Below are positions 35,826 to 44,079 of a DNA stretch of 64,000 nt, in pieces (position 1 is the first letter of the stretch; each line of letters begins with the position of its first letter). Location: the NCBI GenBank assembly GCA_964494085.1, contig CAZBQJ010000002.1, positions 1 to 64,000 of the forward strand. Reading direction: 5' to 3'. A model generated the notes under the pieces. The model searched no databases. It worked only from the letters and a program-made list of their open reading frames with translations, and had not been told where the DNA came from. Origin of the DNA: CAZBQJ01 sp964494085 (GTDB lineage Bacteria > Patescibacteriota > Gracilibacteria > UBA1369). Both the position numbers and the translations under genes were made by a program.

Positions 35826-36701
35826 ATGAATAAATCCTTATCTAAATCAGGGATAGTAACGCTTTGTAGCCTTTCCATCATCTTGGCGACCGGTCTTTCA
35901 CCGTATTCGGCCATTGGCCAAAACAATCTTACCGTACCGCCTAACCAAACCGATACCAGCCCCGATGGTCAACCAGCCAGCCCCACTACTGTTACCAGGC
36001 CCGCACTGAGCGCTATTGATCCAATTATTTTACAGGAACCTGCTGCCACCGGGCAATTGATGAATATTGAACCAATCACTCCAACCATCGACCCGAACTC
36101 CCCATCGATTCTGGATGGTTTACCTCCTCTCCAAGTATTCACTCCACCTTCCACCACGCCTATAGATAATCCTCCTCGCACCAATATCCCCCCTCTCATA
36201 ACTCCTCCAATCACATCCATTCCCACTAGTCCGGGACCTGAAGCATGCCCCGCCGTACAAACGCCTTTGGCCACTACACCGGAATGTCCTATAGTTACTT
36301 CTATTCCAATTATCCCTCAGTTACCCTATCCGTTGATCGCCACACCGCTACTGGCCGTATTTGTTTTCTGGTTTGTTTTGAACCTGGTCAACCGCAGTCA
36401 GCTCAAATCTGAGTCCAAAATCAGTCGGCTACATTTGAAAAATGCCCATCAGCAAACTGTTTCCATACAAAGAGATAAAAGTTATAGACAGTTGTTGGAC
36501 TTCTTAACCCTGGAATTATCTTCATCCAAACCATTCAATCAAGACTCTCATCAGCATTTATCTTCCCAAATCGAATTATTGGGATCAACAGAAATGCGCA
36601 ATTTAAATCAAAAAATAACTACCGCTTTTCAGCAACAGGATCGCCCGGAAATCAAAAAACTGGCCAAAGACTTGGCCGCTCAGATCAAAAAAGAATTTTA
36701 A
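35826..36701 (+). CDS. proline/threonine-rich membrane protein, unknown function
   Basis: This 291-residue protein has a signal peptide ending near AIGQ (residue 32). An extracellular region of about 130 residues is dominated by Pro, Thr, Ile and Ser, suggesting an extended wall-spanning stalk with two cysteines. A membrane helix (about 170-190) and a cytoplasmic helical tail of about 100 residues follow. It starts 3 bp after the coiled-coil gene and its end overlaps the convergent release-factor gene by 4 bp. The role is unknown; the layout suits a protein linking cytoplasm and wall. Confidence 0.62.
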   Translation: MNKSLSKSGIVTLCSLSIILATGLSPYSAIGQNNLTVPPNQTDTSPDGQPASPTTVTRPALSAIDPIILQEPAATGQLMNIEPITPTIDPNSPSILDGLPPLQVFTPPSTTPIDNPPRTNIPPLITPPITSIPTSPGPEACPAVQTPLATTPECPIVTSIPIIPQLPYPLIATPLLAVFVFWFVLNLVNRSQLKSESKISRLHLKNAHQQTVSIQRDKSYRQLLDFLTLELSSSKPFNQDSHQHLSSQIELLGSTEMRNLNQKITTAFQQQDRPEIKKLAKDLAAQIKKEF

Positions 36702-37042
36702 GTCTCCAATTTAGCCTTGGATTTCGATATCCTGCGTTTTTTCTGCTTTCGCATTTTAGCTAAACGCAAAGCCGATGGGGAGTCCTTACCCAATTGAAAG
36801 TCCTCAATCTTCGCTACCAGCAACCGATAAGCCGACAAGCGATTCCCCCATAATTCTCGAAATTTTTGTACTCTTACCTGTAGTCCGGTCGGCAAATGTT
36901 TTAACAATACAGTGTTAGTACTCTTATTTATTTTCTGCCCTCCTTTTCCTCCGCCACGGGTAAATTTCTCATCGAAATCCTGCCATCTCAAACCCAACTG
37001 ATGCATCTTTTGCTCAAGTTTTGGGTCTTTGAAGTCCATCAT
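36698..37042 (-). CDS. arfB: ArfB/RF-1-domain peptidyl-tRNA hydrolase, ribosome rescue
   Basis: This 114-residue protein contains the release-factor catalytic motif in TRGGGKGGQKINKSTNTV, followed by VLLKHLPTGLQVRV. It ends in a Lys/Arg-rich tail (KMRKQKKRRISKSKAK), the arrangement of ArfB/ICT1 and of the mitochondrial C12orf65 group. It lacks codon-recognition domains, so it should hydrolyse peptidyl-tRNA on stalled ribosomes after the basic tail enters the empty mRNA channel. The symbol is assigned by family resemblance; a PrfH-like or C12orf65-like placement is possible. tmRNA, the other rescue system, lies 2 kb away. Confidence 0.82.
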   Translation of the reverse strand: MMDFKDPKLEQKMHQLGLRWQDFDEKFTRGGGKGGQKINKSTNTVLLKHLPTGLQVRVQKFRELWGNRLSAYRLLVAKIEDFQLGKDSPSALRLAKMRKQKKRRISKSKAKLET

Positions 37043-37087
37043 CGCCAGTAACTTATTTAAAGCAGCTTATTTTAAATTGGTGGACCC

Positions 37088-37134
37088 CAGAAGGTATAAG
37101 CTTCTGAACGCCGAAACGTCTAGCGAAAACGCTA
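37088..37134. other. two adjacent stem-loops in the gap upstream of the arfB-like gene
   Basis: CAGAAG pairs with CTTCTG across a 7-nt loop (37088-37106), and TAGCG pairs with CGCTA across AAAA (37121-37134). The 134-bp gap between genes holds nothing else. No T-tract follows either hairpin, so a plain terminator is unlikely. It could be the structured 5' leader of the arfB-like mRNA or a small RNA. Confidence 0.35.
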
Positions 37135-37176
37135 AAGGCCCATATTTGCACGCCCAACTATCTTAACAAAAAAATC

Positions 37177-37791
37177 TTATTTTTCAACCCCTCCCTGCTT
37201 TTTACCGACAATATCTTTCAATCGTAAGGCCAAAAAATACATCAACTTTGAACAGTCTTTATTTGGGTAATCAGTCTCTCGATAAATTTTAAAAATATCA
37301 TCGCAGCCATCTTTGTAAGCCGACATCAACTCCTCTTTGGGCACCATCTCCATTTTCTTTACTATCGAGATAAATAACTCCTTCACGACCGGTAATGATG
37401 ACTTGTCCATACTAGAATCAAACTCTGCCAACTCTTCTTTGGTCAACATGAAATCCACCGATTTGAGTTGAGGGACTTCCGCTCCCAATTCTTTCATCCT
37501 CCGCCAAGCCCGGCGTTTCAACAAAAAATCCATCAAGATAAAATCATTTTTCCAAAAAGTGGATCGGCTAAATAGAGAATTCAAATTATCCGACGCTTCT
37601 TCGTATAAAGCCCAAACCTTCCGGGGATCTTCCGATAAAACCATCTTGGCACTGGCATCATAAAAACTTTTCAACGCTTGAGGCTTTAATTCCAAATCTT
37701 CGAGATTGCCAAGCTCATTGCTGTCAGCCATTTCCCACTCAGTTAACTCGGTCTGGCCACCTAAATTATTCAAATAACTATTCTCAGGCAT
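37177..37791 (-). CDS. hypothetical soluble protein
   Basis: This 204-residue acidic, mainly helical protein has no signal peptide or membrane helix. Recurrent Leu/Glu/Lys/Asp patterns, a WKNDFILMDFLLKRRAWRRM segment in the middle and two cysteines near the end (DGCDD, NKDCSK) are visible. The start is the ATG at 37791. It stands alone between the arfB-like gene and a divergent lipoprotein. I do not recognise it. Confidence 0.6.
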   Translation of the reverse strand: MPENSYLNNLGGQTELTEWEMADSNELGNLEDLELKPQALKSFYDASAKMVLSEDPRKVWALYEEASDNLNSLFSRSTFWKNDFILMDFLLKRRAWRRMKELGAEVPQLKSVDFMLTKEELAEFDSSMDKSSLPVVKELFISIVKKMEMVPKEELMSAYKDGCDDIFKIYRETDYPNKDCSKLMYFLALRLKDIVGKKQGGVEK

Positions 37792-37892
37792 ATTTTATCT
37801 TACAATATTTAATTATAAAACATCCACAGGAAAAATCAAGCAGCATTAGTGAATCCGCTCTGTTATTTTAAGGCTATAGTAAAAGACTAAAT

Positions 37893-38702
37893 ATGAAAAA
37901 ACCTCAAATAAAAATATTAGTATTATTTTCTACAATCTTAGTTGTTTCCTTATTCACTGGTTGCCAAAACAACAATCCCCCCAACACTCCTCTACCCTCT
38001 AGCCAAGAAGCTCCCGGTCCCATTAGTATAGTTCCCTCCACCCCTAATGATGACAATCTTGCTGGCGACAATGATCCTCGCCTCGGAATCAAACCTACCA
38101 GCGGAACCATCCAAGAAGAAACCGACACCCTGATTGTCGATGCAGTTTACCCGATAACAGGAAACGAAGTCGTCGACCCGGTTTTAAAAGATTTCGCTCA
38201 AAAACAAGTTGATCAATTCAAAAAATCCGCGCCCGAAGTCCCCGCAGATGCGAGTTATAAACAAAATTCAATCTATCTGACTTTTACCAACACTAAACTT
38301 TTCGAGAAAGATCATTACCAGAGTTTCCAATTTGATATTACCACCTATACCGGTGGCGCCCATGGCAATACAGTTTCCGAAACCATGACCTTCAATATGG
38401 ACAGTGCAACTCCAATCATGCTGGCAGACATCTTCAAACCAAATTCCAATTATTTGAAAAAGCTTTCTGAAATTGCCCGAAGTAGTTTAAATCAGGAAAT
38501 GCCCGACGCTGATCAACAAATGCTTAATTCCGGAACTACCCCAACTCCGGAAAATTATTCTCGCTGGACATTCGACAATAACAACCTGGTAATTCACTTT
38601 GATCCTTATCAGGTAGCTCCCTATGCTGCCGGTCTCCAATCAGTTTCCATCGATCTTTCCACTCTCAGCGACCTGCTCGAACCGGAATTTCTCAATTCTT
38701 AA
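37893..38702 (+). CDS. lipoprotein with DUF3298/RsiV-type domain
   Basis: This 269-residue protein has lipobox FTGC near residue 24, then a Pro/Asn-rich linker. From about residue 75 a beta-rich region follows with ITTYTGGAHGNTVSETMTF and LADIFKPNSNYLKKLSEIA, and the C-terminal NNNLVIHFDPYQVAPYAAG. This is the DUF4163-DUF3298 pattern seen in RsiV and related secreted proteins; RsiV binds lysozyme. Whether this lipoprotein binds a muramidase is unknown. It is monocistronic. Confidence 0.8.
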   Translation: MKKPQIKILVLFSTILVVSLFTGCQNNNPPNTPLPSSQEAPGPISIVPSTPNDDNLAGDNDPRLGIKPTSGTIQEETDTLIVDAVYPITGNEVVDPVLKDFAQKQVDQFKKSAPEVPADASYKQNSIYLTFTNTKLFEKDHYQSFQFDITTYTGGAHGNTVSETMTFNMDSATPIMLADIFKPNSNYLKKLSEIARSSLNQEMPDADQQMLNSGTTPTPENYSRWTFDNNNLVIHFDPYQVAPYAAGLQSVSIDLSTLSDLLEPEFLNS

Positions 38703-38778
38703 AGCCAATCGACACAACTGTTCTAATGTTCAGATTCTATTTTTAAATAGTCGGTACTCCTAATTATCCACACTAGCA

Positions 38779-39033
38779 ATGTTTCAAAAAGAAAATAACT
38801 ATAACTATATCAGTGAGCCAAAAATCATTGCAGCCAAACAAAAAGGGTTAATCGTTTCTGGCATCGTTGGGGCTACAGTAATTTCTGTCGCTAGCATTAT
38901 CACATTCGTTCTAAACAAATCGGCCAACTCCGATCCCAGCAACATAACGAAAACCACTATGCCCACGGCCACAGCTTCAGCTTCTGGGGCGCCAACCGTC
39001 GCCGTATCAGCCCCACAAATCCCTAATCAATAA
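38779..39033 (+). CDS. small single-span membrane protein
   Basis: This 84-residue protein has a polar N-terminus with lysines, a membrane helix at about 24-45 (GLIVSGIVGATVISVASIIT), and a Ser/Thr/Ala/Pro-rich tail that would lie outside. A perfect DnaA-box-like TTATCCACA (38764-38772) lies just before the start. There is no family match. Gene status rests on its sensible topology. Confidence 0.5.
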   Translation: MFQKENNYNYISEPKIIAAKQKGLIVSGIVGATVISVASIITFVLNKSANSDPSNITKTTMPTATASASGAPTVAVSAPQIPNQ

Positions 39034-39134
39034 CCAAAACTTCCTGTTAACAGTCGTCCATCACAGAATCCTCCAGATCCAAAAGGCGAAATTATCCGCG
39101 AGGTACCATTCTAGAAAGTCTCCAATATTTTTTT

Positions 39135-39565
39135 TGGTGGAGATGCTGGGAGTCGAACCCAGGTCCACAAAAGCCAGGAACAAACGTCTACAATCATAGT
39201 CGCGCTTCGTTGAGTAAAAGGAATAAAAGCTCGACTAAAAGCTCCTTTCACTTGGTTTTGGTATAAAAGCAACATCTCTCAAAACGCCAAACCGGCATGT
39301 GCAGTCCCACTAATTACATAAGGTCTGGCTCAGTGGAGTCGGCCAGTTTACGACCTCAGAGTTGAAAGTCCGAGGATTTTTGCTAGCTTAGTTTAGGCAA
39401 AAGCCGGAACAAAAGCAGGAGCTAAATCCAAAGATTCAGCTCTCATCGCATTGGCAAGTTTAGTACCTGCACTTAAGTTTGCGCTGACGGATCTGACGGG
39501 AGACAGCGCAATCCCGTGATTGCAATTTGTTAAAGAACTTCTATGTCGAATGCCGAGACATCCCC
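39135..39565 (-). ncRNA. ssrA: transfer-messenger RNA (tmRNA)
   Basis: The minus strand begins GGGGATG and ends CATCTCC plus an encoded ACCA, which pair as a 7-bp acceptor stem with one G-U. The T arm is CTGGG TTCGACT CCCAG. The resume codon GCA (39482-39480) follows CCGTCAGC and opens a tag frame ANLSAGTKLA that ends VPAFA with TAA at 39395-39393, 29 encoded residues. The rest is rich in potential pseudoknots. The RNA adds a degradation tag to stalled peptides. The tag is longer than most and ends AFA rather than LAA. Confidence 0.93.
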
Positions 39566-39574
39566 ATAACTCCT

Positions 39575-39602
39575 ATTATATAATAATCTACAGAGAAAGC
39601 AA
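39575..39602 (-). promoter_or_regulatory. tmRNA promoter
   Basis: The minus strand reads TTGCTT (39597-39602), a 16-bp spacer and perfect TATAAT (39575-39580). The tmRNA 5' end follows 10 bp later at 39565. Confidence 0.75.
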
Positions 39603-39622
39603 TACCCACAATTACTATGATT

Positions 39623-41875
39623 CTAGCTATTAAACAAGTTTGCCAACTCCAAATCATAATAATAATCGGATTTCCTGAAATAGGCTTTCAATTGATCAAA
39701 ATTAGCCGAACTCAAAGCCCTCAACTCTACCAAGAATTTCAATTTCATCTTACTGGTCAGCATAGAGAATCTCATCAGAATGTAGAAAATCATTTCCTGA
39801 TCGCCCATCATAATAAATTTCATCAACTTTCTGACCAGAACTTTCACTCCCCCAATTTTCCCCAAATTGATTGAGGTAATGATAGCCATCACCGAGACCT
39901 TTTTATCCTGAACCGCCACTAGATCCAAAACATAATCATCCATTTTTTTTATTTGTAATTTCCCGATTAACTTAAGCGATTCCAAGCAATATTCCGGATC
40001 TTTATTACCAAATATATCCAATAATTTAGTCATCAATCTATCCCGCATTTCATCAAATCTCCACAATCCGGCAATCGCCGCCGCTCTAATCCCCAAATCT
40101 TCACTCTCCAAATATGGCTCCAGTAAAGTAATCAAACCTCTATCTTCGGCCACTGACAATGCCTCGATGATGCTCGCTTTCACAAATTCAGAACTCGAGA
40201 TAAAATGGCGTTTATAAAAATCCAAGAGAATATCGAAGCCAAAAAACATCAGCGCCCTCGTAACTTCTAACTTGATCTGTAGGGGCAAATCTTCTTCATA
40301 AACCTTATTAAAAACATCTAGCATGAGGAGTTTTGTGACATCCATTCTGCCAAATTGTCGTTTATCCATTTTCTCAAAAATCTTATGGATAGCTTGGATC
40401 GCATAGTAACGAAGCATCACATTATTATCTTTTTCCAATATTAACAATAATTCTCTGATCGAATTAGGATTACCGATTTCCAATAAACTGGCCAAAGCTT
40501 TCTCACGAATTGTGATTTCTTCATTTTGATCAATAACTATCTTCCGCAAAACTTTTTCCCCTCGTTCCATTTGGACTTTCTCATCCATTAATTCAATCGC
40601 ATTGCCCCGCAGAAAATCATCTTTCCCTGTTATCGCAATTATCAACGCCCCTTGGTAAAGTCTTTTGATTCTAAGGGCTAGAATCATTGAGGCAGCCACA
40701 AACAGGAATAACAAAACATTGATAAATAATTCCGATTCATCAGTAAAGTAAGTAATCAAACCCATCAAGAGTGAAGTAAGCAAGGCGGCCACCGCAGGCA
40801 TTACATCTCTAATCAAAAAGCATACTCTCTGCTTAAAGTTCCGGGGAATAAGCCTGAACATCGACTGATTAACCGCAGTCACATAGGAATAATATGAAAA
40901 AATCTGGAAGATATAAAGCCCTGCTGCCAAATATAGGTTTCCCACCCAAATACTGAGCAGAAACGTCAGTAAAAACATTATCCAGGGATAGACCAGTAAT
41001 AGGTTTCCGGTTCCAATTCTAAAAATCGATTTTTTTAAGTAAGCAAAATCAAAAACCATTCTCGCCAAAACAGCCACAAAATTGACTGCAGCGATAAATT
41101 TGGTCAAATTCGTACCTTGTAAATTATCTACGAAGGTTTGATTGTAAACGAATATAAACAATATAGCCGCTCCGCCAAAGAAGAAAAACAACCAGGCGAC
41201 ACTATTGTAAAACCTGGATTTCTTGAAAACCCACTGCATACTATCTTTCAAACGGTCTTTAGAGAGGATTCCCTTATTCAGATCTCTTCTGCCTCCTTCC
41301 ACCACCGGTTCGAACAGAATACCGATTATCATCACCAAAACAATCATCATGGCCAAAGCTCCGATGATCATCCACAAGCCATTTATCTTCCAATAAAAGT
41401 TCGCTGATACAAATAACAAGCCGGAAGCCGTCAACATTGCCATATTCATCACAACTCTAATCAAAGGCAAAAAACTCTTAGCTTGGCGCGAATTTACATA
41501 ATTCTTGGTTAAATTGATTGTCGAAGTATCAAAAAACACCGCCGCCAATCTGGCTACCAATAAACTTATAAAAAGATATATCGGTAAGTTTGTCTGTAAA
41601 TAAAAACCTGGCACAATCAACAGCATCAACAAGAAAAAGGTCACAATCAAACTCCTGTTAATACTTAATTTCTTGCTTAACAACGAATTAATCGCATATC
41701 TAACAAGCGGCCCCAGGCTTACTACAAAGAGTAGAATAGGCAACCAATTAATCAGACCTTGATTCAAAAAATCACTAGTCCCTGACAACATGGCAAATTC
41801 AGAACAAAAGATGGCTACAAAGGCCAATAAGCCAAATATCCAGGTTTTCAGAGTGTAGTCGGTGCTTTTACGCAT
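39623..41875 (-). CDS. polytopic membrane protein fused to HEAT repeats
   Basis: In this 750-residue protein, residues 1-405 contain about 12 membrane helices arranged like an MFS or ATP/ADP-translocase (NTT-like) carrier. From about residue 420 the protein becomes soluble and helical with repeated two-helix units (EEITIREKALASLLEIGNP, VMLRYYAIQAIHKIF, EFVKASIIEALSVAEDRG, LGIRAAAIAGLWRF) characteristic of HEAT repeats. The C-terminal half would be a cytoplasmic scaffold. The substrate is unknown. Nucleotide uptake would fit a dependent Patescibacteria lifestyle, but I cannot see decisive NTT residues. It sits alone beside tmRNA. Confidence 0.72.
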   Translation of the reverse strand: MRKSTDYTLKTWIFGLLAFVAIFCSEFAMLSGTSDFLNQGLINWLPILLFVVSLGPLVRYAINSLLSKKLSINRSLIVTFFLLMLLIVPGFYLQTNLPIYLFISLLVARLAAVFFDTSTINLTKNYVNSRQAKSFLPLIRVVMNMAMLTASGLLFVSANFYWKINGLWMIIGALAMMIVLVMIIGILFEPVVEGGRRDLNKGILSKDRLKDSMQWVFKKSRFYNSVAWLFFFFGGAAILFIFVYNQTFVDNLQGTNLTKFIAAVNFVAVLARMVFDFAYLKKSIFRIGTGNLLLVYPWIMFLLTFLLSIWVGNLYLAAGLYIFQIFSYYSYVTAVNQSMFRLIPRNFKQRVCFLIRDVMPAVAALLTSLLMGLITYFTDESELFINVLLFLFVAASMILALRIKRLYQGALIIAITGKDDFLRGNAIELMDEKVQMERGEKVLRKIVIDQNEEITIREKALASLLEIGNPNSIRELLLILEKDNNVMLRYYAIQAIHKIFEKMDKRQFGRMDVTKLLMLDVFNKVYEEDLPLQIKLEVTRALMFFGFDILLDFYKRHFISSSEFVKASIIEALSVAEDRGLITLLEPYLESEDLGIRAAAIAGLWRFDEMRDRLMTKLLDIFGNKDPEYCLESLKLIGKLQIKKMDDYVLDLVAVQDKKVSVMAIITSINLGKIGGVKVLVRKLMKFIMMGDQEMIFYILMRFSMLTSKMKLKFLVELRALSSANFDQLKAYFRKSDYYYDLELANLFNS

Positions 41876-41949
41876 AGTTTATGCCAATAAATCCCCTTAT
41901 TATAGCATTAAACCGACATTTTTTAAATAGCAGCTGCCTTCTCTGGAAA

Positions 41950-42510
41950 CTATTGGGTTACACGTTCTACGTATTCACCGGTATCAGTATTAACCCTGAT
42001 AGTGTCTCCTTCTTTGATAAATAAAGGCACATTAACCTTGGCTCCTGTCTCGATTGTCACTTGTTTAGATCCACCGGTCGCCGTATCTCCTTTGGCGCCT
42101 CCGGGGGCTTCAGTTACTTTAAAGTTCATTTTCGGCGGCAATTGTATGGTAAAAGGATTTCCATCTATGAACATCACGATCACTTCACTACCATCAATAA
42201 TGTAATCCTTCATATCTCCAATATTTTCCAATGGTAGAGTAAATTGTTCGTAGCTGGTGTTATCCATAAAGGTCATTTCCACGCCATCATTGTAAAGGTA
42301 TTGAGCATTGCGATAATTCACACTGGCTTCTTCGATAGTTTCATTACTGCGAAAACTCACTTCAAAAGTCTTTCCGCTTTTGGCAGTTTTCAATTTAGTC
42401 CGGGTAAACGCCGATCCTTTACCGGGATTCACAAACTGATAACTGAGAATAATACAGGTTTCTCCATTATATTTAATGGCCAAGCCCTTTTTGAAGTCTG
42501 CTGTAATCAT
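41950..42510 (-). CDS. efp: translation elongation factor P
   Basis: This protein has 186 residues from the ATG at 42510, the family length; an in-frame TTG at 42594 would add unrelated sequence. The KOW-like domain I carries the loop VNPGKGSAF with Lys at the modification position. The two OB-fold domains contain YNDGVEMTFMDNTSYEQFTL and the C-terminal signature region GAKVNVPLFIKEGDTIRVNTD. EF-P relieves ribosome stalling at polyproline, relevant here because several neighbours are proline-rich. The upstream gene is an EpmA-like synthetase, suggesting lysine-based modification. Confidence 0.95.
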   Translation of the reverse strand: MITADFKKGLAIKYNGETCIILSYQFVNPGKGSAFTRTKLKTAKSGKTFEVSFRSNETIEEASVNYRNAQYLYNDGVEMTFMDNTSYEQFTLPLENIGDMKDYIIDGSEVIVMFIDGNPFTIQLPPKMNFKVTEAPGGAKGDTATGGSKQVTIETGAKVNVPLFIKEGDTIRVNTDTGEYVERVTQ

Positions 42511-42597
42511 GCGGGATTTCTTAAGAGTTAGAAAGAATCTTAGCTTTGTCGCGGTCAATGGCGACATTCTAGACAGAAACATCTGCCTAGTCAAATC

Positions 42598-43998
42598 CTA
42601 TAAATCTCTGTAGGGGAAGTAAAGTATATTACGGATATCGCTCTCCCCAGCCATCAGCATAGTTAGGCGATCTACTCCCAGAGCGATTCCGCCCGAGGGT
42701 GGCATTCCAAATTTAAGGGCCTCTATAAACGATTCATCAACCTGATAAAGTTCCTTTCCCAGTTTTTGTCGCACTTCATACTCCAATCGTAGCCGCTTTT
42801 CCTGTTCAACCGGATCATTTAATTCCGTGAAGGCATTGCACAATTCCAACCCCGCCACATAAACCTCAAACCTTTCAGCAAAACGCGGATCATCACACCG
42901 TTTGGACAAAGCTGCCATTGATACCGGATAGTCATATAGAATGACCGGCACTCCGAATCCCAGTTTAGGCTCAATCTCATTTAAAAAAACTGTAAAAAAA
43001 CAATCATCAAAACCAGCGTCAATGCCAATCTGATAGCCCCGTTCTCGTAATCTTAGTCGAAACTTCTCCAAATCTCCAAAAGTTTCTTCATCGATATTTG
43101 CATATTCCTGAAAAGCATCAATCACACGAAGCCTTTTCCAATCGGCCAGTAAATCCACTGTCTGCCCCTTCCAATCGAGAACATCAGGTTTTCCCCGGTG
43201 ATCGGTTGGAGCAAACCTGTTCCATAAAAATTTCACCAATTCCTCAGTATCCTGCATAATCTCCAGGTACGAAGCATAAGCTCTATACCATTCCAGTATA
43301 GTAAATTCCGGATTATGACTTTCACTAAAAGTCTCTTTATTCCTAAAAGATCTGGTAATTTGGAAAATTTTCTCCAAGCCTCCCACCAAAAGCTTCTTCA
43401 TGGCATATTCCGGGGAAGTGATCAGATACATTTCTTCATCAATTTTCTGGTCAGCGGTAAAATCTGCTCTAAATTTAGTTTTAAAAACATCCAGATAAGG
43501 CTCCATTCCGGGAAGTTTAACCAAACAGGGCGTTTCTGTCTCCAGAAAGCCTTTAGCCAAAAAAAATTCCCTGATCGCCGCGTTTACAGCGGACTTATAT
43601 TTCAATTTATCTGCCAGCTTTGGATCAATGATCATTTTCTGATAATTCGGTGATTCTTGAAGAGATATATAAAAGTCTTCACAATCAGCCAATACTTTCG
43701 ACTCCCCAACTTCTTCCCATTGTTCATTTGCCCCCTGTTTTATCTCCACTTCTAGAATAGTCCCCACTTTTGGCAGGTTTTTTGTCACAATTTCCATTTT
43801 TCCCGACTGATCCTGCAGAATGAAAGCCTTGTCAGAAGAAAAATTCATGTCATCAATCCTTCCTTCACCATCAATCAAGCCTATCACACGGCCACAAAGT
43901 ATTGGATTCTCAGGTATGTTATTCCCCTGCTTTAGATCGCCAATCATCAAGTTGCGTCGGACCCGGGCCGGATATGGGTAAGTTTCATTCATCTGCAC
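42598..43998 (-). CDS. class II lysyl-tRNA synthetase-related protein, EpmA (PoxA/GenX)-like with N-terminal OB domain
   Basis: This is a 466-residue protein. An OB-fold-like N-terminal region to about residue 110 is followed by a class II synthetase core. Class II motifs: ETETPCLVKLPGMEPYLDVF, FRNKETFSESHNPEFTILEW and GGIALGVDRLTMLMAG. Segments such as ITSPEYAMKKLLVGG, ILYDYPVSMAALSKR and FEVYVAGLELCNAFTELND are closer in memory to EpmA than to housekeeping LysRS. EpmA proper lacks the OB domain and is about 325 residues. Location directly before efp supports an EF-P lysylase role. It could instead be the cell's divergent LysRS; both are possible until the genome is checked. Confidence 0.75.
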   Translation of the reverse strand: MQMNETYPYPARVRRNLMIGDLKQGNNIPENPILCGRVIGLIDGEGRIDDMNFSSDKAFILQDQSGKMEIVTKNLPKVGTILEVEIKQGANEQWEEVGESKVLADCEDFYISLQESPNYQKMIIDPKLADKLKYKSAVNAAIREFFLAKGFLETETPCLVKLPGMEPYLDVFKTKFRADFTADQKIDEEMYLITSPEYAMKKLLVGGLEKIFQITRSFRNKETFSESHNPEFTILEWYRAYASYLEIMQDTEELVKFLWNRFAPTDHRGKPDVLDWKGQTVDLLADWKRLRVIDAFQEYANIDEETFGDLEKFRLRLRERGYQIGIDAGFDDCFFTVFLNEIEPKLGFGVPVILYDYPVSMAALSKRCDDPRFAERFEVYVAGLELCNAFTELNDPVEQEKRLRLEYEVRQKLGKELYQVDESFIEALKFGMPPSGGIALGVDRLTMLMAGESDIRNILYFPYRDL

Positions 43999-44019
43999 TT
44001 GTTAACAATTAAGCCAAAG

Positions 44020-44049
44020 TTTTCCACAAATTTGGACCACTTTCCCACA
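44020..44049 (+). other. two DnaA-box-like sequences
   Basis: TTTTCCACA (44020-44028) and TTTCCCACA (44041-44049) lie in the same orientation within the 81-bp gap between mfd and the EpmA-like gene. They differ from TTATCCACA by one and two bases. Confidence 0.35.
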
Positions 44050-44079
44050 GCAATTTACAGTTTTGAACAGACTTTTCAA

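Noticed and set aside
37060..37160. tRNA, riboswitch or integron attC site in the gap before the arfB-like gene
   Set aside because: No TTCGA-type T arm or anticodon arm fits, no known riboswitch core is seen, and the GTTGGGC-like core has no correctly placed partner core site.
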